Below, piece after piece: positions 17,316 to 26,680 of a stretch of 64,000 nt of DNA. The DNA is taken from positions 62,001 to 126,000 of the forward strand of contig JAIQFC010000003.1 in the NCBI GenBank assembly GCA_020073465.1, in the 5' to 3' direction. The notes under the pieces are model-generated. The model did no database searches. It had not been told where the DNA came from and was given only the letters and a program-made list of their open reading frames with translations. A program made the translations under genes and the position numbers. The DNA is from Terriglobia bacterium. Its GTDB lineage: Bacteria; Acidobacteriota; Terriglobia; Terriglobales; Acidobacteriaceae. Each line of letters begins with the position of its first letter. Position 1 is the stretch's first letter.

Positions 17316-18242
17316 CGAGGCGGGGAGGGCAGAGGCGGAGGGCGGAGAAACGGAAAAGCGCTCCACGTCCTCGGGGACGATACGGAAGATCAGGTTCAAT
17401 GCCGTTGGCGCCGTACGTTCTAACCTGACCCAAATGCAGGAGCCGCAAAGCGCGATACGGATTTCAGAAGCCGCCACTTTGGTGGCGTAGCTGCGAATGA
17501 TGCGGGCAAATTCGAGCGCGTCGGCTACTCGATCGAATACGATCTCGGTCCGCCGGCGCTGTTCGCTGATTGCGGCCAGGCTGCTGCGGAGGACGTCCTG
17601 GCTGCACAGGCAGGCTTGGGTATGGCAGTCGAGCATGCGCTCAATGGCGTAGAGGACCGAATAATCGATGCCTTCGCCAAACGCGATGTGAAGGGTCGAA
17701 GTCGCTTCCACGAAGTCGACGGGGATCATGCGGAAGGAGTCGAGCAACGGTGTGGGAATGTCCGGAACACGGCTCGAGACGAGGGGGGCAGGGTGGATTC
17801 GCAGCACGGGACAGGACCACTGCCGGGCGAGCGCAGCCACAACCTGTTGCTCGGTGGCGAATCCGAGGCTCTGCAGCCATTCTCCAATCCTGCCGTGCCC
17901 CGCAGACTTTTGTGCGTCCAGCGCAATGCGTAGTTGAGCCGCCGTGAGCTGCTGCCGCGAAAGCAATAGCAGACCCAGCGGGATGCGATGCTGAGTTGCT
18001 TTGGGCCGGAAGGCGGGCTGCAGTTGTGCGAGCGTTTCCCTTAGCGCGCGTTCGAGACACTCCGCCATGCAATACCACGAGCCATGCATCCGGATTCCTG
18101 CGGTCCGGCCGCGCACTCGCCGCCAGGCACTCTGGGAAGCGCAGTCGCGGTAGCCACAGCGCGGCGCAAGCCTCCGCCAGAAGTGGCCCCATACCAGACT
18201 CCACGAAGCGGGATGGAAAACAGCAGCTCCCATAGTGTCCAA
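17313..18242 (-). CDS. MshEN/GspE N-terminal-domain-like protein, no ATPase domain, Cys-rich N-terminus
   Basis: IPLGLLLLSRQQLTAAQLRIALDAQKSAGHGRIGEWLQSLGFATEQQVVAALARQWSCPVL matches MshEN-type repeats; no Walker A motif; N-terminal C..C and WYCMAEC cluster. Confidence 0.7.
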   Translation of the reverse strand: MDTMGAAVFHPASWSLVWGHFWRRLAPRCGYRDCASQSAWRRVRGRTAGIRMHGSWYCMAECLERALRETLAQLQPAFRPKATQHRIPLGLLLLSRQQLTAAQLRIALDAQKSAGHGRIGEWLQSLGFATEQQVVAALARQWSCPVLRIHPAPLVSSRVPDIPTPLLDSFRMIPVDFVEATSTLHIAFGEGIDYSVLYAIERMLDCHTQACLCSQDVLRSSLAAISEQRRRTEIVFDRVADALEFARIIRSYATKVAASEIRIALCGSCIWVRLERTAPTALNLIFRIVPEDVERFSVSPPSASALPAS

Positions 18243-19082
18243 CTACACAGATCCCGGAGGCGCAACTTCGGTTACGCGCAATCCGTAATTGCCGTCCATG
18301 ACGACAACCTCTCCCCTGGCCAGGAGCCTGCCGTCAAGCAGCACGTCGACCGGTTCGTGTACCTGGCGGTCGAGTTCGATGACTGCTCCCGGACAAAGCT
18401 CCAGAACGTCGCGCAGCAGAAGGTTGCGGCCACCAAAGCGAAGAGTAAGCGCCAGCTCAACATCCATGAGCAACTCGAGCTTGGCTTCATTGTCCTGGGG
18501 CCCGGATGCAATGGCGGGGGTGGTGGCCTCCTGGGATTCCGCCGCCTCGGCTCGGACAGCGCGCAGTGCGGCCACCAGGGCAGCACTCAGGTGGAGTTCG
18601 AGGAGCATGGTGGCAGGTACGTCGCCTCCGGAACGCACCCAGGAGGTCGAGGAAGGCGGCCACGAAGGGGGACCGGAGGCTGCATCCAGCCGCAGTTGAA
18701 CTTCGCCCCACGCATCTTTCAGGGACGTGGCTACAATCCCGGCAACCTGGCGCAAGCACTCGAGAATGGCTTCGCGATGCTGGGGCGTGAGTTCCGCATC
18801 GGGGGCGGCGGGCTCACTCATGAAGGTCTGAGCCGCGCGCAGGGCCGAGACAGGATCGAGGCGCAGACTCATTTCCCCGCGCAGCCCGCCTGCGCAGGTA
18901 CAGAGAATCCAAAAATCGCGCTCGCTCACGGGCGTCGCCTCAGCCGGCGCTTCGGTAAGCAGGGCACAGGGAACCACAAAGCCTGCGATCTGCCCCAGCA
19001 CTTGCGAGAAGCTGTCAACCCAGTTCTGAATCAATGAGACGACCGCTTCCGGTCGAACCACCGCCGCTGCAGCTTCACTCAT
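18243..19082 (-). CDS. fliN: FliN/FliY-type C-ring protein (C-terminal SpoA domain, long N-terminal extension)
   Basis: LLMDVELALTLRFGGRNLLLRDVLELCPGAVIELDRQVHEPVDVLLDGRLLARGEVVVMDGNYGLRVTEV. Confidence 0.85.
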   Translation of the reverse strand: MSEAAAAVVRPEAVVSLIQNWVDSFSQVLGQIAGFVVPCALLTEAPAEATPVSERDFWILCTCAGGLRGEMSLRLDPVSALRAAQTFMSEPAAPDAELTPQHREAILECLRQVAGIVATSLKDAWGEVQLRLDAASGPPSWPPSSTSWVRSGGDVPATMLLELHLSAALVAALRAVRAEAAESQEATTPAIASGPQDNEAKLELLMDVELALTLRFGGRNLLLRDVLELCPGAVIELDRQVHEPVDVLLDGRLLARGEVVVMDGNYGLRVTEVAPPGSV

Positions 19083-20074
19083 AGTGTCGGGTTCTCCTTG
19101 ATTTGCGCTTCTGCCGATTCCAGGCGCGATTCGAGCACCTTCGCGGCGCGCAGGTTGCGGCACCGTGCGGGGATGGCGCGGAAGATTTCGAGACCCGCGA
19201 CCAGCAGGGACGCGGGTTTGGCGGAACTGCGCGAAAACGAGAGCAACTTCCCGGGCGCGAGGTCGGTCAGCTTTCCAATTGCGCTGTTCAGGCCTGTGGC
19301 TCCCAGTTCCACGCGGAAGGGGCAGTCCAGCAACCGGCGCACGAGGCGCTGCCGGGAGTCGGCCTGACCGCGCGGACGGCGGTAACTCCAGTCCGCGGAG
19401 ATTTTCCGCAGCAGGGCATTCGACACCGCGGCCGGCACGGCCAGATTCAATCCCCCCCGCACGTCCGACATGTTGATCTCGAAGCTCAGGCAGAAACTCT
19501 TCTCCTCGGGAGGCATCAGGCGATTCGCCGCTCCCTCCTCCAGACGCTCATCGAAGGAAACCACCAGGGACAGAGCCTGCCAGGCCGCGCCCAGTTCGCG
19601 GAAGACGATGCGCGCCACACTCTCGAGAATCTGCTCCTCGATCTGAGTGATTTGCCGGGCCGCGATGGTGCCCTTGCCTTCGCCGCCCAGCAGCACATCG
19701 ACGACGGGAAACGCCACTTTGAGATCGAGCTGCAGCAGGCCACTCATGCCCATGGGCTCCAGCCGGCAGGAAGCAAGATAGGTGGTCTCGGGAACGCGTT
19801 GCAGAAATTCGCGGTAGGTAAGGTTCTCGGCCGACACCAGCGTGGCGGCAAAGGCCACGCGCAGGTACGCACCGAGGGCGTGCGTGAGGTTACGGGCAAA
19901 AGCTTCGTGCAGCACGGTGATGGCATGCAATTGCTCGCGCCCGATCACGCCGGCACGGCGCGCATCCCAGGTCTCGATCCGGGGCTGGTCGGCGGGAGGC
20001 AGATCGAGCCGCCCCCCGGCGCGGGCCGCCTTCACCAGAGCATCAATCTCTTCCTGATTCAGCAGTCGCTGCAT
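19079..20074 (-). CDS. fliM: Flagellar motor switch protein FliM
   Basis: N-terminal LNQEEIDALVKA CheY-binding motif; FliM body. Confidence 0.93.
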   Translation of the reverse strand: MQRLLNQEEIDALVKAARAGGRLDLPPADQPRIETWDARRAGVIGREQLHAITVLHEAFARNLTHALGAYLRVAFAATLVSAENLTYREFLQRVPETTYLASCRLEPMGMSGLLQLDLKVAFPVVDVLLGGEGKGTIAARQITQIEEQILESVARIVFRELGAAWQALSLVVSFDERLEEGAANRLMPPEEKSFCLSFEINMSDVRGGLNLAVPAAVSNALLRKISADWSYRRPRGQADSRQRLVRRLLDCPFRVELGATGLNSAIGKLTDLAPGKLLSFSRSSAKPASLLVAGLEIFRAIPARCRNLRAAKVLESRLESAEAQIKENPTL

Positions 20075-20086
20075 CGCGTGTGTCCT

Positions 20087-20878
20087 TTACTCCGCACCCT
20101 GCGCAGCGGCACGGGCCAGGCCGCTGCCTCCGGCACCCGTCAGTTCCTCAAGACGCGCCCGCAAGCGCACCACCGCGAGCGAATGGATCTGCGAGACCCG
20201 CGACTCGCCGATCCCGAGAACCGCCCCCACTTCCTTCATGGTGAGCTCCTCGAAGTAGTACAGCGCCAGCACCTGCTGCTCCTTCTCGGGCAGTTCGGCG
20301 ATGACGCGGGCAAGAAGCTCCTTCATCTCCGAGCGCAGGCAGCGGAAGAACGGCGTGTCTTCCGGCGCGCTGGGGAGATAGTCGCAGAGATCTTCCTCCT
20401 TGCCGTCCCAGGGCGACTCGATGCGCAAGCTGCCGATTTCGAGGCTGTCGAGCTCGCCCAGCAGCAGCTGAAACTCCTTCAGCCCAAGACCCAGTTCCGC
20501 CGCCACTTCGTTCTCGGTGGGGGCGCGGCTGAGCTCCAGACTGAGCTTGCGATGCGCCTCCTCCACCTTGCGCGCCTTGCGCCGCAGCTCGCGCGGGCCC
20601 CAGTCCATCTCGCGGAGGCTGTCGAGAATCGCGCCCCGGATGCGGAACTTGGCGTAGGAACCGAACTGCACATGCTTGGAGCGATCAAACTTGTTGAGCG
20701 CGTCAATCAAGCCGATCACGCCGGCATGCACCAGGTCTTCGAGCGGCACATGGCGGGGCAGCCGTTCGTGAATGCGCCGGGCAAGATAGCGCACCTGGGG
20801 GAGTTGCTCGAGCAGGATGCGGTCCCGCTCCCCGTTGTCCTGCCACGCGGTATAGGCTTGCGCTGTATTACGGCTCAT
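20087..20878 (-). CDS. fliA: Flagellar sigma factor FliA (sigma28)
   Basis: YLARRIHERLPRHVPLEDLVHAGVIGLIDALNKFDRSKHVQFGSYAKFRIRGAILDSLREMDWGPRELRRKAR. Confidence 0.96.
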   Translation of the reverse strand: MSRNTAQAYTAWQDNGERDRILLEQLPQVRYLARRIHERLPRHVPLEDLVHAGVIGLIDALNKFDRSKHVQFGSYAKFRIRGAILDSLREMDWGPRELRRKARKVEEAHRKLSLELSRAPTENEVAAELGLGLKEFQLLLGELDSLEIGSLRIESPWDGKEEDLCDYLPSAPEDTPFFRCLRSEMKELLARVIAELPEKEQQVLALYYFEELTMKEVGAVLGIGESRVSQIHSLAVVRLRARLEELTGAGGSGLARAAAQGAE

Positions 20879-20966
20879 GGCTGGCTTTCTCACTTCCGTC
20901 TTCCGTGTTCTGGTGCGGCTTCTCATCCATTGGTTCTCTTCAGTCGTGCCGTGGTTAAGGCTGTTC

Positions 20967-23036
20967 TCATCGCAGGACTCCCAGGGACTGCACTTCGATC
21001 ACCGGAGGCACTTCCAGCGGAGAGAGCACCACCAGCTTGGGCAAGAACGGCTCAAGCAGCCGCTTCAGGTGATATCGCGCCGGGGTGGCGCACAGCAGCA
21101 CGGGACTGGCCACCGCCACTTGCTCGCCGGCCAGGTGCCGCAAGCCGTCGAGAATCCGGCGGGCAAACGGCGGCTGCAGGCCCGGCGTGCCCGCGGGCGG
21201 AGGCTGCGCGCCGAAGGAGCGTCCCAGTTCCTCTTCGAGGACATGATCGAGTGTGACCACGCGCAGGCCGCCGCTGTCGCTGAGCAGCGGCCGGACCAGG
21301 GCGCGTCCGAGAGCCTGCCGAGCAGCCTCGACCAGCAGCACCGGGTTCCTGGTGGCCGGGGTGGTGTCAATCAGGGTCTCGAGAATCGCCGGCAGATCGC
21401 GAATCGACACCTGCTCCCGCAAAAGCTGCTGCAGAACCTTCTGCACTTCTCCAAGACTGAGAATTTTCGGCACCAGCTCTTCGACCAGCTTGGGATGACT
21501 CTCCGCCAATCGGTCGAGCAGCCGCTTGACCTCCTGGCGGCTGAGCAACTCGTGAGCATGCTGTTTCACGACCTCGGCCAGATGCGTAGCCAACACCGAG
21601 GTCTGATCGACCACGGCATAGCCGGAAGCCAGCGCCTGATTCTGCAGGCCCGCGGGAATCCAGAGCGCGGACACGCCGAACGCAGGTTCCTTCGTGGGCG
21701 TGCCGGGGAGCGGCCGCGGGGCGCCCTCGGAGCTGATGGCCATCAGCTGGTCCTGGAACATCTCCCAACGCGCGACCTCCACGCCGCGCAGGGCGATGAC
21801 ATACTCGCGTGGTTTGAGGCGCACGTTGTCGGTGATGTGCACGGGCGGCACAATAAATCCCAGCTGCTGGGCCAGGTTCTGACGCAGCGCCCGCACCCGG
21901 GCCAGAAGCTGCCCCCCCTGGTTCTGATCGACCAGAGGGACAAGGCTGTAGCCCACCTCCAGGCTGAGTTCATCGAGCTTCAGCAAGTCCTCAACACTTT
22001 CCTTGGCGGGTTTCTTTTCCGCAGCGGGCGCCGTCGCCTCGGCCGCGAGTTTCGGAGCGCGCCAGCCTAGAAACGCAGTTCCCGCAGCCAGCAGGAAGAA
22101 CGAGAACTTGGGCAGACCGGGAATGGCGGCGAGCGAGAGCATGACCCCGGCCGCGATCCACAGCGTCCGGCGCCGCGACAGCACCTGGCGGCCGACATCG
22201 ACGGAGAGCGAAGCGTCGGAGGTAGCGCGGGTCACGACCATGCCTCCCGCCATCGAAACCAGAAGCGAAGGAATCATGGTGACCAGTCCGTCGCCGACGG
22301 TCAGCACCGTGTAGGTCTTCAGTGCCTCGCGGAAGGGGATATCGAGCTGGAAGACTCCGATGAGGAATCCGGCGATGATATTGATGGCAGTAATAAGGAT
22401 GGTGGCGATGGCGTCACGCTGGTTGAAGCGGGCCGCACCGTCCATCGCGCCGTAAAATTCGGCGTCATGCGCGATCTGTTCCCGCCGGGTCCGGGCCTGG
22501 ACCTCATTGATCAGCCCGGCATTCAGGTCGGCATCGATTGCCATCTGCTTGCCGGGCATGGCGTCGAGGGTGAAGCGCGCGGTGACTTCCGCGGTACGCA
22601 CGGCGCCGTGCGCGACCACGATGTACTGGATGGCAATCAGGGCCACGAAGATCACGAAACCGACCACGTAGTTGCCGCCCACCACAAACTGGCCGAAGGC
22701 TTCGATTACGCGTCCGGCGGCGGATACGCCTTCATTGCCATGCAAAAGAATCCGCCGGCTCGAAGCCAGGTTCAGCGACAGCCGGAACAAGGTCAGCAGC
22801 AGCAGCAAGCTGGGAAAAACCGAGAACTGGGCCGGGCGGAGGATCTGGATGGCGGACAGCAGCACCAGGATCGAAGCCGTGATGCTCATCGCCAGCAGCA
22901 CGTCGAGCAGGATGCTGGGCAGGGGAACCAGCATCACAAAGATCAGGCCAACAGCGGCCAGGGGCATCATCCATTCCGTGACTGTGCCCTTGGGGCGGGT
23001 TGCAGAGCTGGAGGTGTCGGCAAGGGTCGCGGCCAT
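20967..23036 (-). CDS. flhA: Flagellar export protein FlhA
   Basis: Multi-TM N-terminus with MPGKQMAIDADLNAGLI and FHIPEP-type cytoplasmic domain. Confidence 0.97.
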   Translation of the reverse strand: MAATLADTSSSATRPKGTVTEWMMPLAAVGLIFVMLVPLPSILLDVLLAMSITASILVLLSAIQILRPAQFSVFPSLLLLLTLFRLSLNLASSRRILLHGNEGVSAAGRVIEAFGQFVVGGNYVVGFVIFVALIAIQYIVVAHGAVRTAEVTARFTLDAMPGKQMAIDADLNAGLINEVQARTRREQIAHDAEFYGAMDGAARFNQRDAIATILITAINIIAGFLIGVFQLDIPFREALKTYTVLTVGDGLVTMIPSLLVSMAGGMVVTRATSDASLSVDVGRQVLSRRRTLWIAAGVMLSLAAIPGLPKFSFFLLAAGTAFLGWRAPKLAAEATAPAAEKKPAKESVEDLLKLDELSLEVGYSLVPLVDQNQGGQLLARVRALRQNLAQQLGFIVPPVHITDNVRLKPREYVIALRGVEVARWEMFQDQLMAISSEGAPRPLPGTPTKEPAFGVSALWIPAGLQNQALASGYAVVDQTSVLATHLAEVVKQHAHELLSRQEVKRLLDRLAESHPKLVEELVPKILSLGEVQKVLQQLLREQVSIRDLPAILETLIDTTPATRNPVLLVEAARQALGRALVRPLLSDSGGLRVVTLDHVLEEELGRSFGAQPPPAGTPGLQPPFARRILDGLRHLAGEQVAVASPVLLCATPARYHLKRLLEPFLPKLVVLSPLEVPPVIEVQSLGVLR

Positions 23037-23039
23037 CGC

Positions 23040-24122
23040 CTAGATTCTCCCTTCGGCCGGCGAGGGCGCCGCCTGGGCTTGCGAGGCGCGCGCCTCGGCC
23101 CGCCAGATGGCGGCTAGGATCTCCGCCACCACGGCGTACAGTTTGGGCGGAATGGACTGCCCGATTTCGACGGCCCGGTAGAGGGCGTGCGCCAGCGGCG
23201 GATTCTCGACCACGGGAATCTCATGCCAGCGCGCAACTTCCTTGATCTGGGCCGCGAGCAGGTTCCGGCCCTTGGCCACGACCACCGGCGCATCCATGTC
23301 GATGCGATACTCGAGGGCAACGGCAAACTCGGTGGGGTTGGTGATGACGACCGCGGCTCGCTCGACATCCTTCAGCATGCGACGGCGCCGCGCCTGGCGC
23401 TGCAGTCGCCGGATGCGCCCTTTGACCGCCGGGTTCCCTTCCGTCTCCTTGAACTCGTCGCGCAAGTCCTGACGGCTCATCTTCAGTTCGTTCTCGTGTT
23501 TCCAGCGCTCCAGCAGGTAGTCGCCCGCCGACCACGCCAGCAGCGCCAGCGAGGCCTTCCAGGCCACTTCAAAGACGTGACCGGCGGCGAATGCTACGAG
23601 CCCGCTGCGGCCGAGGTGCAGCAATGCCGGCAAGCGAGTCCAGTCGCGCATCAGCATGGCGATGGCCAGTCCGACGATCGCGGCGGCGGGGAGCAGAGAC
23701 TTCAGCATGCGGCTCACGGCATTCAGGGAGAACAGCTGTTCCATCCGCGATGCCGGGCTGAGACGGTTCAGGTTGGGTGTGAGACCGGCCGGCGAGAAGA
23801 CCAGTCCTCCCTGCGCGATGCCGCTCAGCACGGCAGCGAGCCAACTCAAGCCGGCCGCCAGTGCGACCCCGCGAAACACCACCATGTCATTTCGCCAGGC
23901 GGGCAATAGCTGCTCCGGATGGCTGGCGGAGTTTTCGATCTCGTGCCGGAACAATCCCCGCCACTCGGCGGCGAAGACCGGCAACTGCCAGGCCAGCAGC
24001 ATCACCGCCGCCATCGCGCCTACGCCGGCAACCAGGTCACGGCTGCGTGCGACCTGTCCCTGCTCCCGCGCTTTCTGCCGGCGGCGCGGTGTGGCTTTTT
24101 CGGTCTTGTTCTGATCCGACAT
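23040..24122 (-). CDS. flhB: Flagellar export protein FlhB
   Basis: EKATPRRRQKAREQGQVARSRDL... and cleavage-site region VVITNPTEFAVALEY. Confidence 0.94.
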   Translation of the reverse strand: MSDQNKTEKATPRRRQKAREQGQVARSRDLVAGVGAMAAVMLLAWQLPVFAAEWRGLFRHEIENSASHPEQLLPAWRNDMVVFRGVALAAGLSWLAAVLSGIAQGGLVFSPAGLTPNLNRLSPASRMEQLFSLNAVSRMLKSLLPAAAIVGLAIAMLMRDWTRLPALLHLGRSGLVAFAAGHVFEVAWKASLALLAWSAGDYLLERWKHENELKMSRQDLRDEFKETEGNPAVKGRIRRLQRQARRRRMLKDVERAAVVITNPTEFAVALEYRIDMDAPVVVAKGRNLLAAQIKEVARWHEIPVVENPPLAHALYRAVEIGQSIPPKLYAVVAEILAAIWRAEARASQAQAAPSPAEGRI

Positions 24123-24166
24123 TCGCTACTTTTCTGCCGATCCTCTCCCGTGACTGTTCCCCTCGA

Positions 24167-24970
24167 TCAATGCGCCAGATGCAGCAGGCGTTCTCCAAGC
24201 GACACCGCTTCCGAAAAACGCTGCGCAAAACTCTGTGGCCAATACGCCACCACCGCGATCAGCACCGCCAGCCCCAGCAGGTTCTTCACCGCCAGGCCAA
24301 TGAACAGGACGGGCAACTGCGGAGAAGCTTTGCCCAGAAACCCGAGCGCCGCGTCGGCCACCAGGGTGGCAACCAGCGAGGGTGCGGCAATCTGCACGCC
24401 CGCCAGAAAGATTCCAGCGCCGGCGTGCAGCAGGCCGCTGGTGGCAGGAAACGTCAGGGTCGCTGCTCCTGCGGGCAGGTAGCTGAAGCTCCTCACCAGG
24501 GCGCGCATCAGCCAGTGATGCACATCCAGATTCAAGAAAATCAGCAGCGCCGCCAGCCGGTGAAACTCGGACAGCACCGGGGTATCCGCCTGCGTCTGCG
24601 GATCGAACAGGGAGGCCAGAGAGTAGCCCATCTGCACTCCGAGGATCTGTCCCGCCATCAGGGGCGCTTCCATCAGAAAGTTGGCGGCCAGGCCCAGCAA
24701 CAACCCGATGGCAACTTCACTGAGTGCGATCCCGCCCCACTGCCACGGTGTCAGGGCGAGCTGCAGCGGACCGTGAAGCGGGTGGAGCACCATCGTCAGC
24801 AGCAGGGTCAACGCCGCCTTCACCGGCATCGGAATCGCGCTGCTTCCGAGAAACGGGCAAAACACCATCAGCCCGGAAACGCGCGCTCCGGTAAAGACCG
24901 CCGCGGCCAGCAACTGCTCGAGGTGTAGTCCGTCCATAAACCCTGCCGTCTTACGTGACGGCTCCTTCAC
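24167..24970 (-). CDS. fliR: Flagellar export protein FliR
   Basis: FTGARVSGLMVFCPFLGSSAIPMPVKAALTLLL; GTGA overlap with the fliQ stop. Confidence 0.93.
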   Translation of the reverse strand: MKEPSRKTAGFMDGLHLEQLLAAAVFTGARVSGLMVFCPFLGSSAIPMPVKAALTLLLTMVLHPLHGPLQLALTPWQWGGIALSEVAIGLLLGLAANFLMEAPLMAGQILGVQMGYSLASLFDPQTQADTPVLSEFHRLAALLIFLNLDVHHWLMRALVRSFSYLPAGAATLTFPATSGLLHAGAGIFLAGVQIAAPSLVATLVADAALGFLGKASPQLPVLFIGLAVKNLLGLAVLIAVVAYWPQSFAQRFSEAVSLGERLLHLAH

Positions 24971-25236
24971 TGCACAAACGGCCGGAAATCAGAAAATAGC
25001 TGCAGCGTGAACATGCCCAGGCGGCGGGCCATCCACGGCATCAGCAACAGCGCCGCCGCCGCCACGGCAAACAAGCGAGGCACCGTCGAGACCGTCGTTT
25101 CCTGCAGCGAGGTGAGCACCTGCACAATGTTGATCAACAGGCTGACCAGAGTCGCGACGATCAACAGCGGCGCGCCCATCCAGAGCGCGGTCTCGAGCGT
25201 GTGGCGCATGATGGCAACAACGTGTTCCGATCCCAT
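24967..25236 (-). CDS. fliQ: Flagellar export protein FliQ
   Basis: 89 aa, LLIVATLVSLLINIVQVLTSLQETTVSTVPRL. Confidence 0.94.
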   Translation of the reverse strand: MGSEHVVAIMRHTLETALWMGAPLLIVATLVSLLINIVQVLTSLQETTVSTVPRLFAVAAAALLLMPWMARRLGMFTLQLFSDFRPFVQ

Positions 25237-25247
25237 CCCGTTTCTCC

Positions 25248-26009
25248 TCAGGCGAAGCTCTTCATCAGCGATCCCACCAGCAGGTGCCAGCCGTCGACCA
25301 TCACAAACAGCAGGATCTTCAGCGGCGTCGAGATCACAACCGGCGGCAGTTGCAGCATGCCGATGGAGGTCGTCACCGCCGCCACCACCAGATCAATCAC
25401 CAGAAAAGGCAGGAACAAGGCCGCCCCGATCTGAAATCCGGTCTTGAGTTCTGACAGAATGTAGGCTGGCACCACCACGCGCATGGGCAGATCCTCGGGC
25501 CGCGGCGGGGTCGGGGTCTGGGCCAGTTCGAGGAAGAGCGCGAGATCCTTTTCGCGGGCGTACTTGAGCATGAAGTGCCGCAAGGGCGGAGCTCCCCGCT
25601 CGACCGCGCTCAGCGCATCCACCCGACCCTGCTCGAAGGGCACGACCGCCGCCTGATAAATGGATGCCCCCACCGGCTGCATCAGGAAGTAGGTCAGGAC
25701 CAGCGAGAGCCCGATCAATGTCTGGTTGCTGGGCGCGGTCTGCGTGCCGAGTGCCTGGCGCAGGAAGTGGAAGACGATCAGCAACCGCGTGAAGGGAGTC
25801 AACGCCACCAGCAGCGCGGGCAACAGCGTCAGCAGCGTCAGCAGGACAACAATGTTCCAGGGTACCGAGCCGCTGGCTCCCCCCGGCGCGTTCCAGTTTA
25901 ATCCGGAAGCTTGATGCGGCCGGGCCACTCCGGCCCAGCCCACAGATGTAGCGCAGGCAAGCACCAGGCTGGTCATCACCATCCATCGCCGTGCGTGAGA
26001 CCAGATCAA
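25248..26009 (-). CDS. fliP: Flagellar export protein FliP
   Basis: LLTLLPALLVALTPFTRLLIVFHFLRQALGTQTAPSNQTLIGLSLVLTYFLM. Confidence 0.97.
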   Translation of the reverse strand: MIWSHARRWMVMTSLVLACATSVGWAGVARPHQASGLNWNAPGGASGSVPWNIVVLLTLLTLLPALLVALTPFTRLLIVFHFLRQALGTQTAPSNQTLIGLSLVLTYFLMQPVGASIYQAAVVPFEQGRVDALSAVERGAPPLRHFMLKYAREKDLALFLELAQTPTPPRPEDLPMRVVVPAYILSELKTGFQIGAALFLPFLVIDLVVAAVTTSIGMLQLPPVVISTPLKILLFVMVDGWHLLVGSLMKSFA

Positions 26010-26305
26010 GCCTGTCCTCCTGCTACTCTGGTCGCCTCTTCCCGCTTCGCCTCGGGGCCGTCCGCGCTCCCAAGGCTCGCCAGCAGCACCAGCGAAGAAG
26101 AAGTTCCGCCCACAAGAAATCGCGCCTTCTCAAACTCGACAATCGCAACGAAGCGTCGTTCGCCGAGGGGCACAGTTTCGGAAACGCGCAAGCGCCGTGG
26201 CGCACGCTGTCCCAGACTCGCCAATCGCGTCCACAGCGAGCGCGCCCGTCCCCACATCGCACCTCGCGCGGGAATGACAGCCTCCTCGGTGATCATGAGT
26301 TGCAT
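26006..26305 (-). CDS. fliO: FliO-like protein
   Basis: RRLRVSETVPLGERRFVAIVEFEKARFLVGGTSSSLVLLA, FliO signature; position upstream of fliP. Confidence 0.7.
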   Translation of the reverse strand: MQLMITEEAVIPARGAMWGRARSLWTRLASLGQRAPRRLRVSETVPLGERRFVAIVEFEKARFLVGGTSSSLVLLASLGSADGPEAKREEATRVAGGQA

Positions 26306-26327
26306 CTCCTCGGTCCGCGTGGTTCCC

Positions 26328-26663
26328 TCACGCCAGTTCGGTTACCCTCACCGCCAGCCGGTTTCCAACCACCTCAAACTCGCTCCAGCCAATCAAGGTT
26401 CCGTTGATGCGAAGCGGCACATCCCGGGAAGCGTGCCAGTGGGTTCCAATCACCGATCCCACGCGCAGCTGCAGCAGGTCAGAAACCCTGAAGTTCGGCA
26501 TCGGAAGATCCACCGTGAGCTGGCAGGGCAGGCCGAGCACGGGCCTCCACCGGGCTTCGGCAAGATCCGCCTCGGGCGCACTCTTCGAAGGGAGGCTCGA
26601 GGCTGCGTTCACGGCCGCTCTCGCATTCGGTGACGATTGCTCGGTGCTGGCTGCGACTGACAT
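26328..26663 (-). CDS. fliN: FliN C-ring protein
   Basis: SpoA domain VLGLPCQLTVDLPMPNFRVSDLLQLRVGSVIGTHW...VGNRLAVRVTEL. Confidence 0.85.
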   Translation of the reverse strand: MSVAASTEQSSPNARAAVNAASSLPSKSAPEADLAEARWRPVLGLPCQLTVDLPMPNFRVSDLLQLRVGSVIGTHWHASRDVPLRINGTLIGWSEFEVVGNRLAVRVTELA

Positions 26664-26680
26664 ACGCCCATTCCCGGCCC

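Noticed and set aside
19103-21256. 717-aa plus-strand ORF
   Set aside because: Antisense to fliM/fliA/flhA; His/Gln/Arg-rich translation typical of shadow frames
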